DNA from: Bacteroidetes bacterium UBA6161
GTDB lineage: Bacteria > Bacteroidota > Bacteroidia > NS11-12g > UBA955
Assembly: GCA_002422315.1 (NCBI GenBank)
Contig: DIUJ01000049.1
Location: 1,722-65,721, forward strand
DNA length: 64,000 nucleotides
Direction: 5' to 3'
Within the stretch, counting starts at the first letter, position 1. Each line of letters begins with the position of its first letter. Of the stretch, positions 8,024 to 16,495 are shown piece after piece. Below the pieces are notes generated by a model. The model ran no database searches. It worked only from the letters and a program-made list of their open reading frames with translations, and was not told where the DNA came from. Both the position numbers and the translations under genes were made by a program.

Positions 8024-9439
8024 ATGTATACCATTAAAAAGTGCCTTGAAACAAAGGATTTAAATACGCAGATTTTGTTGTTTTCCGATACCGCTCACTT
8101 GCCAAAAAAACTCAAAGTTTTGCCAGTGGTTATGGCTTTAAATGAACATGCAAAGTACGTGGAGATTTTTGACGGAAACCACAGATTATTTGTAGTTTGT
8201 GCAAGCCCCCAAAATACCAATTGGAACGATTATGAAAAATTAAGAAAAGCTGCTGCGGAAATTCAAAAGAAAGTTTCCAAAGAAAAAGTAGAACAACTTT
8301 TTGTTCAGGATTTTACTAGTAACTCACTTCAAGTTAAGTCTTTTTTAGAAGGACTAGTATTGGCTTCCTACACCTTTACAAAATATAAAACAGATAAAAA
8401 AGAGGAAATTGAACCTACAATAGAATTGTACAGCAACACTGTTTCCTTAGAAGAGTTACAAGAATGGAACAATGTATGGAAAGCAGTTGGCATAACAAGA
8501 GATTTGGTAAACGAACCCCAAAATACCCTTACTGCTGTAGAGTTGTCTATGGAATTTGAGAAAATGGGTAAAGATGCAGGTTTTAGTGTAGAAGTTTGGA
8601 ACGAGTCTAAAATACAAGCTCAAAAAATGGGGGGACTTTTATCCGTAAACAAGGGGAGCCTTTTGCCACCTACTTTTACCATAATGGAATGGAAACCAGA
8701 AAATGCTAAAAACATAAAACCAATTGTTTTAGTTGGCAAAGGGGTAGTGTACGATACCGGAGGCTTAAGTTTAAAACCTACACCCCAAAGTATGGATTTT
8801 ATGAAATGTGATATGGCAGGGGCCGCTACTGTTGGGGGGCTAATGTATGCCATTGCAGCATGTAAGTTGCCACTATATGTAGTAGGCTTAGTTCCTGCTA
8901 CCGACAACAGACCTGGGGATGAGGCATATGCACCAGGAGATGTAATAACGATGTATAGCGGACATACAGTGGAAGTAAAAAATACCGATGCAGAAGGTAG
9001 ATTAATTCTTGCAGATGCTTTGCATTATGCTAAAAAATATAACCCAGAAATGGTTTTTGATTTTGCTACCCTTACAGGTGCCGCAGTAAGAGCCATAGGT
9101 CCTTATGCTAGCGCAACAATGGGTACTATAAGCAAAAAACAGATGGAAGATATAGAAGATGCAGCCTATCAAACATTTGAAAGGATTATACATTTTCCAC
9201 TTTGGGAAGAATATGCAGAGGAATTGAAATCTGAAATTGCTGATTTTTCTAATTTAGGTAAAGGAGAGGGCGGACATATGAGTGCAGGTAAGTTTTTGGA
9301 AAAATTTACAGATTACCCTTGGTTGCATATTGATATAGCAGGTACCTCTTTCTTACATGCAAATTCTGGATATACTCCTTTTGGTGGTACAGGAGTTGGG
9401 GTTAGATTTTTATTTGAGTATTTAAAAAAATTAAGTTAA
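8024..9439 (+). CDS. pepA: Leucyl aminopeptidase (M17 family)
   Basis: A 471-aa cytosolic di-metal aminopeptidase that removes N-terminal residues from peptides. The C-terminal catalytic half has VGKGVVYDTGGLSLKP (metal-binding Lys and Asp) and the M17 signature NTDAEGRLILADAL. The N-terminal half is the less conserved macro-like domain. It is followed after 3 bases by pdxA, so the two are probably co-transcribed from the box at 7999. Confidence 0.93.
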   Translation: MYTIKKCLETKDLNTQILLFSDTAHLPKKLKVLPVVMALNEHAKYVEIFDGNHRLFVVCASPQNTNWNDYEKLRKAAAEIQKKVSKEKVEQLFVQDFTSNSLQVKSFLEGLVLASYTFTKYKTDKKEEIEPTIELYSNTVSLEELQEWNNVWKAVGITRDLVNEPQNTLTAVELSMEFEKMGKDAGFSVEVWNESKIQAQKMGGLLSVNKGSLLPPTFTIMEWKPENAKNIKPIVLVGKGVVYDTGGLSLKPTPQSMDFMKCDMAGAATVGGLMYAIAACKLPLYVVGLVPATDNRPGDEAYAPGDVITMYSGHTVEVKNTDAEGRLILADALHYAKKYNPEMVFDFATLTGAAVRAIGPYASATMGTISKKQMEDIEDAAYQTFERIIHFPLWEEYAEELKSEIADFSNLGKGEGGHMSAGKFLEKFTDYPWLHIDIAGTSFLHANSGYTPFGGTGVGVRFLFEYLKKLS

Positions 9440-9442
9440 ACA

Positions 9443-10525
9443 ATGCAAAAACCAATTGTTGGAATTAGTATAGGCGATCCGAATGGAATAGGTCCAGAAG
9501 TTGTAGCAAAAACTCTTCAGAATGAATTTATTTACCAATATTGTACACCCATAGTATATGGTAACATCAAAATTTTTAACCACATTAAGAAACTTTGCTT
9601 TTTAGAGCATTTACATATTCATCAAATTAAGAACATAAATGAGGTAAAATATGGTAAACTTAATTTTATACATTGTGGTAACGATAATTTTGAAGCTACT
9701 CTCGGTTCTGCTAGCAAAGAAGCTGGCAAAGAATCTCTTAACTATATAGATAGAATGCTGGAAGATGTGAAACAAAATAAACTTCCTATAATAGTTACTG
9801 CTCCTGTAGACAAAAATTCAATTGCATTAAATCAAGCTAGTTTTACAGGCCATACAGGGTATCTAGCAAACAATTTATCTGTACAAAATCATCTCATGAT
9901 TTTATACAATGAAGGTTTGAGAGTTGGTTTGGTAACAGAACATTTGCCTATAACAAAATTGGCAGAATCTATTACTAGCCAAGCGATTATATCCAAAGCT
10001 AAAGTCTTTATTCAAACTCTGCAAAACGAATTCAGTATTGTAAAGCCCAAATTGGCCATTTTAGGCTTAAATCCTCATGCCGGAGATGGAGGAGCCTTAG
10101 GGAATGAAGAAATAAAAATAATAAAACCTGCTATAGAATCTATCCTTAACCAAACCAATGCGGTGGTCTTAGGTCCTTATTCTGCAGATGGTTTTTTTGG
10201 TAGCGGAAATATGAAAAAGTTTGATGGAGTTTTGGCCATGTACCATGACCAAGGATTGGCACCTTTCAAAGCATTGGCTTTTGACGATGGGGTTAATTTT
10301 ACCGCAGGATTACCCATAATAAGAACCAGTCCAGACCATGGAACCGCTTATGATATTGCTTCCAATTTGGTTGCTTCTCCTTATTCCTTTTCTAACGCTC
10401 TGTTTGAAGCTTTAAAACTGTATACTAATAGAACGGAAAACAAAGAAATGAAAGATAATTTTCTTCCGTTTATGGAACATAAAAAAGAGAGATTCCGCCT
10501 TGAAACAAGAGACCTGCCACAGTAA
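9443..10525 (+). CDS. pdxA: 4-hydroxythreonine-4-phosphate dehydrogenase
   Basis: A 360-aa NAD-dependent enzyme of pyridoxal 5'-phosphate synthesis by the DXP-dependent route. The start MQKPIVGISIGDPNGIGPE is the family N-terminus. Metal-binding histidines are in FTGHTGYL, MYHDQGLAPFK and TSPDHGTAYDIA; GLNPHAGDGG is also diagnostic. It is followed by a good intrinsic terminator, which marks the left edge of the defence island. Confidence 0.95.
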   Translation: MQKPIVGISIGDPNGIGPEVVAKTLQNEFIYQYCTPIVYGNIKIFNHIKKLCFLEHLHIHQIKNINEVKYGKLNFIHCGNDNFEATLGSASKEAGKESLNYIDRMLEDVKQNKLPIIVTAPVDKNSIALNQASFTGHTGYLANNLSVQNHLMILYNEGLRVGLVTEHLPITKLAESITSQAIISKAKVFIQTLQNEFSIVKPKLAILGLNPHAGDGGALGNEEIKIIKPAIESILNQTNAVVLGPYSADGFFGSGNMKKFDGVLAMYHDQGLAPFKALAFDDGVNFTAGLPIIRTSPDHGTAYDIASNLVASPYSFSNALFEALKLYTNRTENKEMKDNFLPFMEHKKERFRLETRDLPQ

Positions 10526-10551
10526 TTTATAATTTTAAATAATTTTTGTAA

Positions 10552-10583
10552 AAGCTCCTTACTTTATAGTTTGGAGCTTTTTT
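10552..10583 (+). terminator. Intrinsic terminator after pdxA
   Basis: Seven-base stem AAGCTCC (10552-10558) with GGAGCTT (10573-10579), 14-base loop, then a run of six T. It ends the pepA-pdxA transcript and isolates the restriction operon from it. Confidence 0.8.
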
Positions 10584-10715
10584 ATTGGCATTTGATTTAA
10601 TCATATTTTATGACCAATCGAGGATATTTCCTTCTTATAATACATTTTTAATAAATTGAAATCAATCTTGTTTTAAATTTGTAGAATCTGTACTTAGGAA
10701 TAAAATTACAGTATC

Positions 10716-10746
10716 TTGGAAAATTGAAAACAAACAACTACTTTTG
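10716..10746 (+). promoter_or_regulatory. Promoter of the restriction-modification operon
   Basis: TACTTTTG at 10739-10746 matches the -7 consensus; TTG at 10716-10718 is a possible -33 element with a 20-base spacer. Transcription would begin near 10752, giving a leader of about 20 bases with AAAGGA before the TTG start at 10771. The rest of 10584-10715 shows no gene. Confidence 0.55.
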
Positions 10747-10770
10747 TAGCGTCATTACAAAGGAAAAAAT

Positions 10771-11331
10771 TTGGAAACGCTAATCAAAGATATCACAAAC
10801 ATCCAAACTGGACTATTTGCAAAGCCTTCAGGCCATGGCGAATTAGTGTATCTGCAGTCGAAGCATTTTGACGAATATGGTCAGTTGCATTCAGTTTTAC
10901 ATCCCGACTTGTTGGCTGACAGTATTTCCGAAAAACACTTATTGAAAGACGGTGATGTACTTTTCGCTGCCAAAGGGACCAAAAACTTTGCAACCGTTTA
11001 TGAAAAACATAACTTACCTGCTGTTGCTTCTACTTCTTTTTTTGTCATTAGACCAACTGACAACAAAGTGCTACCTCAATATTTAGCTTGGTTTTTAAAT
11101 AACCATACCACACAAACACTTTTAAAAGGTCAAGCCATTGGAACTTCTATTCCTTCTATCTCAAAACAAGTTTTAGATAATTTGAAACTAACATTGCCGA
11201 ATATTGAAACGCAAAAAGCTATTTTGCAAATCACGAAACTCCGCAATAAGGAAAAATTTTTGAAACAAAAAATTGAAACGCTAAAAGAAAAACAAATTCA
11301 ACAAATAATATACAATAAAATAAACAAATGA
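10771..11331 (+). CDS. Single-TRD type I restriction S-subunit-like protein
   Basis: A 186-aa protein with one target-recognition domain of the HsdS type (about residues 1-140) and one helical coiled-coil segment rich in Lys and Glu (about 140-186), half of a normal S subunit. DGDVLFAAKG and GTSIPSISKQVLDNLKLTLP are typical of this domain. The start is TTG at 10771 with AAAGGA upstream. It is the first gene of the island; its stop overlaps the next ATG (ATGA). A half subunit can dimerise to bind a symmetric site in some systems, but here a complete HsdS also exists downstream, so its role is open. Confidence 0.78.
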   Translation: METLIKDITNIQTGLFAKPSGHGELVYLQSKHFDEYGQLHSVLHPDLLADSISEKHLLKDGDVLFAAKGTKNFATVYEKHNLPAVASTSFFVIRPTDNKVLPQYLAWFLNNHTTQTLLKGQAIGTSIPSISKQVLDNLKLTLPNIETQKAILQITKLRNKEKFLKQKIETLKEKQIQQIIYNKINK

Positions 11332-11573
11332 AAATAAATATACCATGCGATGAATGCGGTTGTCAAACTTGCGATGCTAAAACTAATTCTGGGAAGAACT
11401 GTCAAATTACTATTTGTAAATGCAGTGATAACGAATCACAATTTGATGTTATAATAGAAATTGAAGGTGAAATAGAAAACGAAATCCATATATGTGATGA
11501 AAAAGATCTAAGTGACTGTTTAGGAAGTAGATTCAATATTAATATTGATAGTATGACACACAAATGTAATTAA
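11328..11573 (+). CDS. Small Cys-rich acidic protein, unknown function
   Basis: An 81-aa protein translationally coupled to the S-like gene (ATGA) and ending one base before hsdM. It has ten cysteines: 7, 10, 12, 15, 25, 30, 32, 56, 64 and 80. The first four form CxxCxCxxC, a spacing that suits metal binding, and the middle is very acidic (about 36-64). There is no signal peptide, so it is expected in the cytoplasm. I recognise no family. Its conserved-looking position between specificity and methylase genes suggests a regulator or antirestriction-type accessory; that is inference only. Confidence 0.6.
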   Translation: MKINIPCDECGCQTCDAKTNSGKNCQITICKCSDNESQFDVIIEIEGEIENEIHICDEKDLSDCLGSRFNINIDSMTHKCN

Positions 11574-11574
11574 T

Positions 11575-13134
11575 ATGAAAAAAATAACACAAAAAGACAT
11601 TAACGACGCAGTTTGGAAAGCTTGCGACACCTTTAGAGGCAGCATTGACCCAAGCGTATACAAAGACTATGTACTTACCATGCTGTTCCTGAAATATCTC
11701 AGCGATGTGCATGACGATAAAATGGAAGGCTATTTAGCAAAATACAACGGTGATGTGGAACGTGCTAAACGTGCTATGCAACACGAACGCTTTGTTGTGC
11801 CAGAGCACAGCCATTTTAAGTTCCTGTACGATTCTCGTAATGAAGCCAACATTGGTGAACTCATTAATATTGCGTTGGCAGATTTGGAAGAAGCAAACCG
11901 TGAAAAACTATACAGTGAAGATGGTGCAGGAATTTTCCAAAATATTGACTTTAACAACAGCAAATTGGGTGAGCCAAAAGACAAAAACACCCGACTGAAA
12001 AACCTCTTGCTCGATTTCAACAAAGATGCTTTGAACCTTCGTCCTTCGCATTTGGATGGCAACGACATCATTGGTGGCGCTTACATGTTCCTGATTGAAA
12101 ATTTTGCCAGTGATGCAGGAAAGAAAGCGGGAGAATTTTTTACACCAAAAGAAGTTTCTACACTTATTGCAAAACTCACGAAATCAAAACCCGGTTCACG
12201 CATTAGTGATCCAACATGCGGTTCGGCTTCTCTCTTGATTAAAGCAGGTGAAGAAGTTGGTTCAGATAACTTTTCACTCTACGGACAAGAAGCCAATGGA
12301 AGCACCTGGGCTTTGGCGGTGATGAATATGTTTTTGCATGGTTTCGACAATGCTACTATTCGCTGGGGCGATACCATACGTAACCCTAAACTGAAAGAAG
12401 GCGATACGCTGATGAAGTTTGATACCGTTGTAGCAAATCCGCCATTCTCTTTAGATAAATGGGGAAAGGTAGAGGATAAAGAAGGAGATAAAACCACAGT
12501 GAGCTACGACCCTGAAACCGATAAATACAACCGTTTTTGGAGAGGTGTACCACCTAAGAGCAAAGGCGACTGGGCATTTATCAGCCATATGATAGAAACA
12601 CTGAATGAACATGGCAAAGCAGGTGTGGTGGTGCCGCATGGTGTATTGTTCCGTGGCAGCAGTGAAGGCCGCATACGCCAACGCACCATTGAAGAAAATC
12701 TGCTCGAAGCAGTGATTGGCTTACCTGCCAACTTGTTTTTTGGTACAGGTATTCCGGCTGCCATTCTCATTTTCAACAAGCAAAAAAGTAGCAACAACTT
12801 TTTGTTTATAGATGCCAGCAAACATTACGAAAGTGCCAAAAACCAAAACAAACTACGTGATACGGATATTGAACACATTGTAAATACCTATCGTGATTTT
12901 GCAGCCGGCAAACTACAGCCCGGTGTGGTGGAAGATAAATTCAGTTATGTAGCCACTGCTGCAGAAATACAGGAAAACGATTTTAACCTAAACATCCCAC
13001 GCTATGTGGACACTTTTGAAGAAGAAGCTGAAGTGGATATTGCTGCGGTGCAAAAAGAGATTGAACAACTGGAAGATGAACTGGTAAAAGTTCAAGGCGA
13101 GATTGAGGTTTATTTGAAACAGCTAATAAACTAG
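11575..13134 (+). CDS. hsdM: Type I restriction-modification methylase subunit HsdM
   Basis: A 519-aa N6-adenine methyltransferase subunit. The N-terminal HsdM_N domain (about 1-140, with MLFLKYLSD) is followed by the SAM motif DPTCGSASLL (from about 213) and the catalytic NPPF (residues 288-291). A C-terminal coiled coil (about 480-519) would contact HsdS. Codons in this gene look more GC-rich than in the flanking pdxA and parE, in line with transfer. It lies one base after the Cys-rich gene and two bases before the AlbA_2 gene. Confidence 0.95.
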   Translation: MKKITQKDINDAVWKACDTFRGSIDPSVYKDYVLTMLFLKYLSDVHDDKMEGYLAKYNGDVERAKRAMQHERFVVPEHSHFKFLYDSRNEANIGELINIALADLEEANREKLYSEDGAGIFQNIDFNNSKLGEPKDKNTRLKNLLLDFNKDALNLRPSHLDGNDIIGGAYMFLIENFASDAGKKAGEFFTPKEVSTLIAKLTKSKPGSRISDPTCGSASLLIKAGEEVGSDNFSLYGQEANGSTWALAVMNMFLHGFDNATIRWGDTIRNPKLKEGDTLMKFDTVVANPPFSLDKWGKVEDKEGDKTTVSYDPETDKYNRFWRGVPPKSKGDWAFISHMIETLNEHGKAGVVVPHGVLFRGSSEGRIRQRTIEENLLEAVIGLPANLFFGTGIPAAILIFNKQKSSNNFLFIDASKHYESAKNQNKLRDTDIEHIVNTYRDFAAGKLQPGVVEDKFSYVATAAEIQENDFNLNIPRYVDTFEEEAEVDIAAVQKEIEQLEDELVKVQGEIEVYLKQLIN

Positions 13135-13136
13135 AA

Positions 13137-14888
13137 ATGGAGAAACTCACCCGACATAGCATTCAATGGTTTTACAATCTCTTGGCAAAAGGAGAATGTG
13201 AAATGCTTGATTTCAAAGAGCAATTGGACGACAAAATTGCTTTTGGCAAGCCTATGAAAAATTTTGCACCTAAGTATGATGATCTTGCTAAAGATGTTGT
13301 GGCTTTTGCTAATAAAAAGGGTGGTTTTCTTTTTTTAGGTATAGAAGATAAAACGAAAGAAATTAATCCTGAGTTTGAATATGAAGACAGTAAAGTATTT
13401 GACCTAATTCGTCAAATTCAAGATAGAACTGTGCCTTCAATAACTATTAAACCACACCGACTAACTATTAAGGGTAAAGAAATTTTAGTTCTTGAAGTGC
13501 CATTTACTACACAACTTCACCGAACATCAAAAGGCGAATATCCAATACGAAGCAATGATGGAAATAGAAATATCGAATCTTATGAAATGGCAACCATTCA
13601 GGCCGAAAAAGGCTTGATAGTATATGACCAAAAAACTTGGGATTTACCATTATCAAGTAAAGAAACAGATAAGCAGGGAAATCCGATTCCGGGATGGCAG
13701 GATATTGAAAAAACAAGAGATTTATTCTTAAGAATTCAACGAGAAAAACCACAAAGTCCTTATCTGAAAAATAATTCCCCTGAGTTTACAGAAACGCTGG
13801 GGCTTATAAAGGAAGAGAATGGCAAATTGCTACCAACTACCACAGGTATTCTTTTTATTGGAAATCAAAAAGCATTAAAAGAGCTCCCTTACAATCAAAT
13901 CAAATACATCCGTTACTATGAAGATGGCACTTATACTCCATTTGAGTATAGTGGCAATTTGATTGAAATGGCTGACGCTTGTTTTCAACAATTAAAATCC
14001 GAAACCAAAGTAAAAGAGTTTCATTTTGGCTTGTTCCGTGAATACATTGAAGATTATCCCGATGTAGTACTCAGAGAACTTTTAATAAACGCTATCGCCC
14101 ATCGCGATTACAGCCGCCAACAAATTATAGAGATTAGGAAATATCCCAATTATTTGGAGTTTGAAAGTCCAGGACATTTTCCGCAAGGGATTAATGAAAC
14201 TAACTTTCTTAGGAAAACCAATCCACGCAATCCGGGTATTATGGATGTGTTGCGTGAAATCAATTATGCAGAAAAAGCGGGCAGTGGTTTTGATAAAATA
14301 TTTACAGCCTTACTATCAAAAGGGAAAAAACTACCCCAACCCATTCAAACAGAGAATTCCATTTTATTGAGAGTGGAAGCAGATGTGTATTCCGAGAAAT
14401 TGGCTGAGTTGAGTTTATTGTATAAACAAACAGCCAAAAAAGATATTGACCTTGAAAAGCTGATTGTACTCAACCATATTTACACAGGTCAAAAACTTAC
14501 CTTTCAGCAGTTAGAGCAACTCCCTTTTGTAAACAACTATCAACTAAGGAAAATTTTAGCTGAATTACAAGAGATTGAGTTTATTGAAGCTACCGGAAGG
14601 ACATCGGGGGTAAAGTATATCATTCATAAATCTAAATTGGTAGATATTGAAGATGAAAAAAACTATCTAAAGCTTAAAAAACAAACCATTTTTAAGATGA
14701 AACAGACCATTCTAAAATATTTAGATGAGTTTGATGAAATAAATAATGCAACAGCCCGTGAAATACTTAATCTGGCAGATGATGATATCTATAGAGTGTC
14801 TCGCATTTTGAAGCAATTACGAGAGAATGATGAAATTGAAGTTTTAAGAAATGATAAAGGGATTACCTATTATGGCAAGAAAAATTAA
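13137..14888 (+). CDS. AlbA_2 (Schlafen-like) / GHKL ATPase-like DNA-binding protein
   Basis: A 583-aa protein with an N-terminal AlbA_2 domain (about 20-140, KKGGFLFLGIED at 60-71). It also has a divergent HATPase_c_4 domain with E314, N318 and HRDY (322-325), and C-terminal winged-helix segments (about 430-580). Such proteins are often labelled RecG-like or transcriptional regulators and are frequent guests in type I RM loci; their action is not settled. It begins two bases after hsdM and is followed not by hsdS directly but by a 386-base repeat-rich gap. Confidence 0.82.
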   Translation: MEKLTRHSIQWFYNLLAKGECEMLDFKEQLDDKIAFGKPMKNFAPKYDDLAKDVVAFANKKGGFLFLGIEDKTKEINPEFEYEDSKVFDLIRQIQDRTVPSITIKPHRLTIKGKEILVLEVPFTTQLHRTSKGEYPIRSNDGNRNIESYEMATIQAEKGLIVYDQKTWDLPLSSKETDKQGNPIPGWQDIEKTRDLFLRIQREKPQSPYLKNNSPEFTETLGLIKEENGKLLPTTTGILFIGNQKALKELPYNQIKYIRYYEDGTYTPFEYSGNLIEMADACFQQLKSETKVKEFHFGLFREYIEDYPDVVLRELLINAIAHRDYSRQQIIEIRKYPNYLEFESPGHFPQGINETNFLRKTNPRNPGIMDVLREINYAEKAGSGFDKIFTALLSKGKKLPQPIQTENSILLRVEADVYSEKLAELSLLYKQTAKKDIDLEKLIVLNHIYTGQKLTFQQLEQLPFVNNYQLRKILAELQEIEFIEATGRTSGVKYIIHKSKLVDIEDEKNYLKLKKQTIFKMKQTILKYLDEFDEINNATAREILNLADDDIYRVSRILKQLRENDEIEVLRNDKGITYYGKKN

Positions 14889-15240
14889 TAACCCGCAAAC
14901 GGTCTGCGTATTGGTAATCAATGTATTATCAAGAATAGCGCTTGCGGTACCGCTTGCGAATAACCAAACTTTCACAAGCTCGTTTGCAAAGTTTCGTTTG
15001 CGAATTGAAAGTATTCTAGTCGCTTTTGCAAACGAAAACATCCTGTATTTCAAGGGTTTCCCCTTTACCCGTTTGCAGCACCGTTTGCAAAATTGCCAAC
15101 TTAGCTCATTGACTTCTTTGCAGGTTCAGGCGGTTTCATTTGCAGTGTGCAAAGAGAGAAACACAGTAAATCAACCTATTAACCAAAACTTCTTTGCAGC
15201 CTTGTTTGCAAAACCATTTTGCCGAATGCAGAAAAATGGT
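14889..15240 (+). repeat. Non-coding cluster of GTTTGCAAA-like repeats
   Basis: The 386-base gap between the AlbA_2 gene and hsdS contains about a dozen imperfect copies, in both orientations, of a core related to GTTTGCAAA. Examples lie near 14895, 14980, 14996, 15024, 15070, 15082, 15117, 15139 and 15203. GCTTGCG also occurs twice around the palindrome GCGGTACCGC near 14942-14957. Spacing is irregular, so this is not a CRISPR array. An open frame of 136 codons crosses it but is made of the repeats themselves. It may be a mobile repeat cluster, a recombination substrate for hsdS exchange, or a regulator-binding array. Confidence 0.6.
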
Positions 15241-15274
15241 TTTGATAGTTTGTATAAATAAAAACCAAAATTTA

Positions 15275-16495
15275 ATGACAAAAGAAACAAAAAATACCAA
15301 AGCGTTTAACAATACTGAAATTCCAAGTAATTGGAAGATTAAGAAATTGGGAGCACTAGTTGAAATCGTTAGTGGAGTTAGTCCTTCGCTTTTCAATCTT
15401 GATGTTGTTGGAAAATATCCTTACCTAAAGGTTGAAGACCTGAATAATTGTGAAAAGTATCAAGTATCAAGTCGAGAATTTTCTAATGATGAAAAGCAAT
15501 TAGTTCCAAAGAACAGCGTGATTTTTCCGAAAAGAGGTGCAGCTATATTAAACAATAAGGTTCGAATAAATTCGGTTGCTGTTCAGATGGACAGCAATCT
15601 TATGGCTATTTATCCAAAGTCAGAGGATTTAAGTTTTGAGTATTTATATTATCAAATCACATTTGAACAGCTTCATAAAATTGCTGATACTTCTACCATA
15701 CCGCAAATTAACAATAAACACATAATTCCTTATTCATTCCCACTCCCCCCACTCCCCGAGCAAAAAGCCATAGCCCAAGTGCTCAGCACGGCAGATGCCG
15801 CCATCCACACCACCGAAAAACTCATAGCCCAAAAAGAACTCCGCAAAAAATGGCTCATGCAGCAATTGCTAACGGGGAAGAAAAGGTTGAAGGGGTTTGA
15901 GGGTGAATGGAAAGAAATGCATATCCGTGATGTGGCAAAAGAAGTTAGCATTAGAAATAAAAGTGATAAACAATTAACTGTGTTATCATGCACTAAATAT
16001 GATGGATTAGTTCCTTCACTCGAATACTTTGGGCGAAAGATTTATGCTGATGATGTGAGCACTTACAAAATAGTTCCTAAGCATCATTTTGCTTATGCTA
16101 CAAATCACATTGAAGAAGGAAGTATCGGTTATCAGGAAATTTTGGATGAAGCTTTAATAAGTCCAATGTATACCGTTTTTAAAACTGATAAGACAGTCAA
16201 TGATAATTTCTTTTATAAACTTCTAAAATCACATCCATTGGTATATCAATATCAAAACAGAATGGAAGGTTCTATAGACCGAAGAGGAGGATTGCGTTGG
16301 GATGGTTTTTCAATTATAAAAATCAAACTACCATTATACGAAGAACAAACCGCCATTGCTCAAGTCCTGCAAGCAGCAGACAAAGAAATCAGCCTGCTCA
16401 AAGCCAAAGCAGAGAAGTTGAGACAGCAAAAAAAGGGGTTGATGCAGGTGTTGTTGACGGGGAAGAAAAGATTGAAAATAAAAAATACTATATGA
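15275..16495 (+). CDS. hsdS: Type I restriction specificity subunit HsdS
   Basis: A 406-aa S subunit that sets the DNA site for methylation and cleavage. Target-recognition domain 1 covers about 1-155 and domain 2 about 208-350. Each is followed by a matching conserved helix: LPPLPEQKAIAQVL (about 157-205) and LPLYEEQTAIAQVL (about 352-400), both ending in LTGKKRL. The DNA of the two helices shares ACGGGGAAGAAAAG at 15872 and 16457. The frame is open to 15194, but the ATG at 15275 begins just before the first domain. It is coupled by ATGA to the PIN gene. Confidence 0.93.
   Translation: MTKETKNTKAFNNTEIPSNWKIKKLGALVEIVSGVSPSLFNLDVVGKYPYLKVEDLNNCEKYQVSSREFSNDEKQLVPKNSVIFPKRGAAILNNKVRINSVAVQMDSNLMAIYPKSEDLSFEYLYYQITFEQLHKIADTSTIPQINNKHIIPYSFPLPPLPEQKAIAQVLSTADAAIHTTEKLIAQKELRKKWLMQQLLTGKKRLKGFEGEWKEMHIRDVAKEVSIRNKSDKQLTVLSCTKYDGLVPSLEYFGRKIYADDVSTYKIVPKHHFAYATNHIEEGSIGYQEILDEALISPMYTVFKTDKTVNDNFFYKLLKSHPLVYQYQNRMEGSIDRRGGLRWDGFSIIKIKLPLYEEQTAIAQVLQAADKEISLLKAKAEKLRQQKKGLMQVLLTGKKRLKIKNTI

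Noticed and set aside
14889..15240. CRISPR array
   Set aside because: Repeats are short, imperfect, in both orientations and irregularly spaced; no cas gene is nearby.
14851..15261. 136-codon frame between the AlbA_2 gene and hsdS
   Set aside because: It overlaps the end of the AlbA_2 gene in another frame and its sequence is just the translated repeats; no domain is visible.
16297..16491. Longer start for the PIN-domain protein
   Set aside because: This part is hsdS read in another frame; the ATG at 16492 overlaps the hsdS stop as in the other coupled genes.
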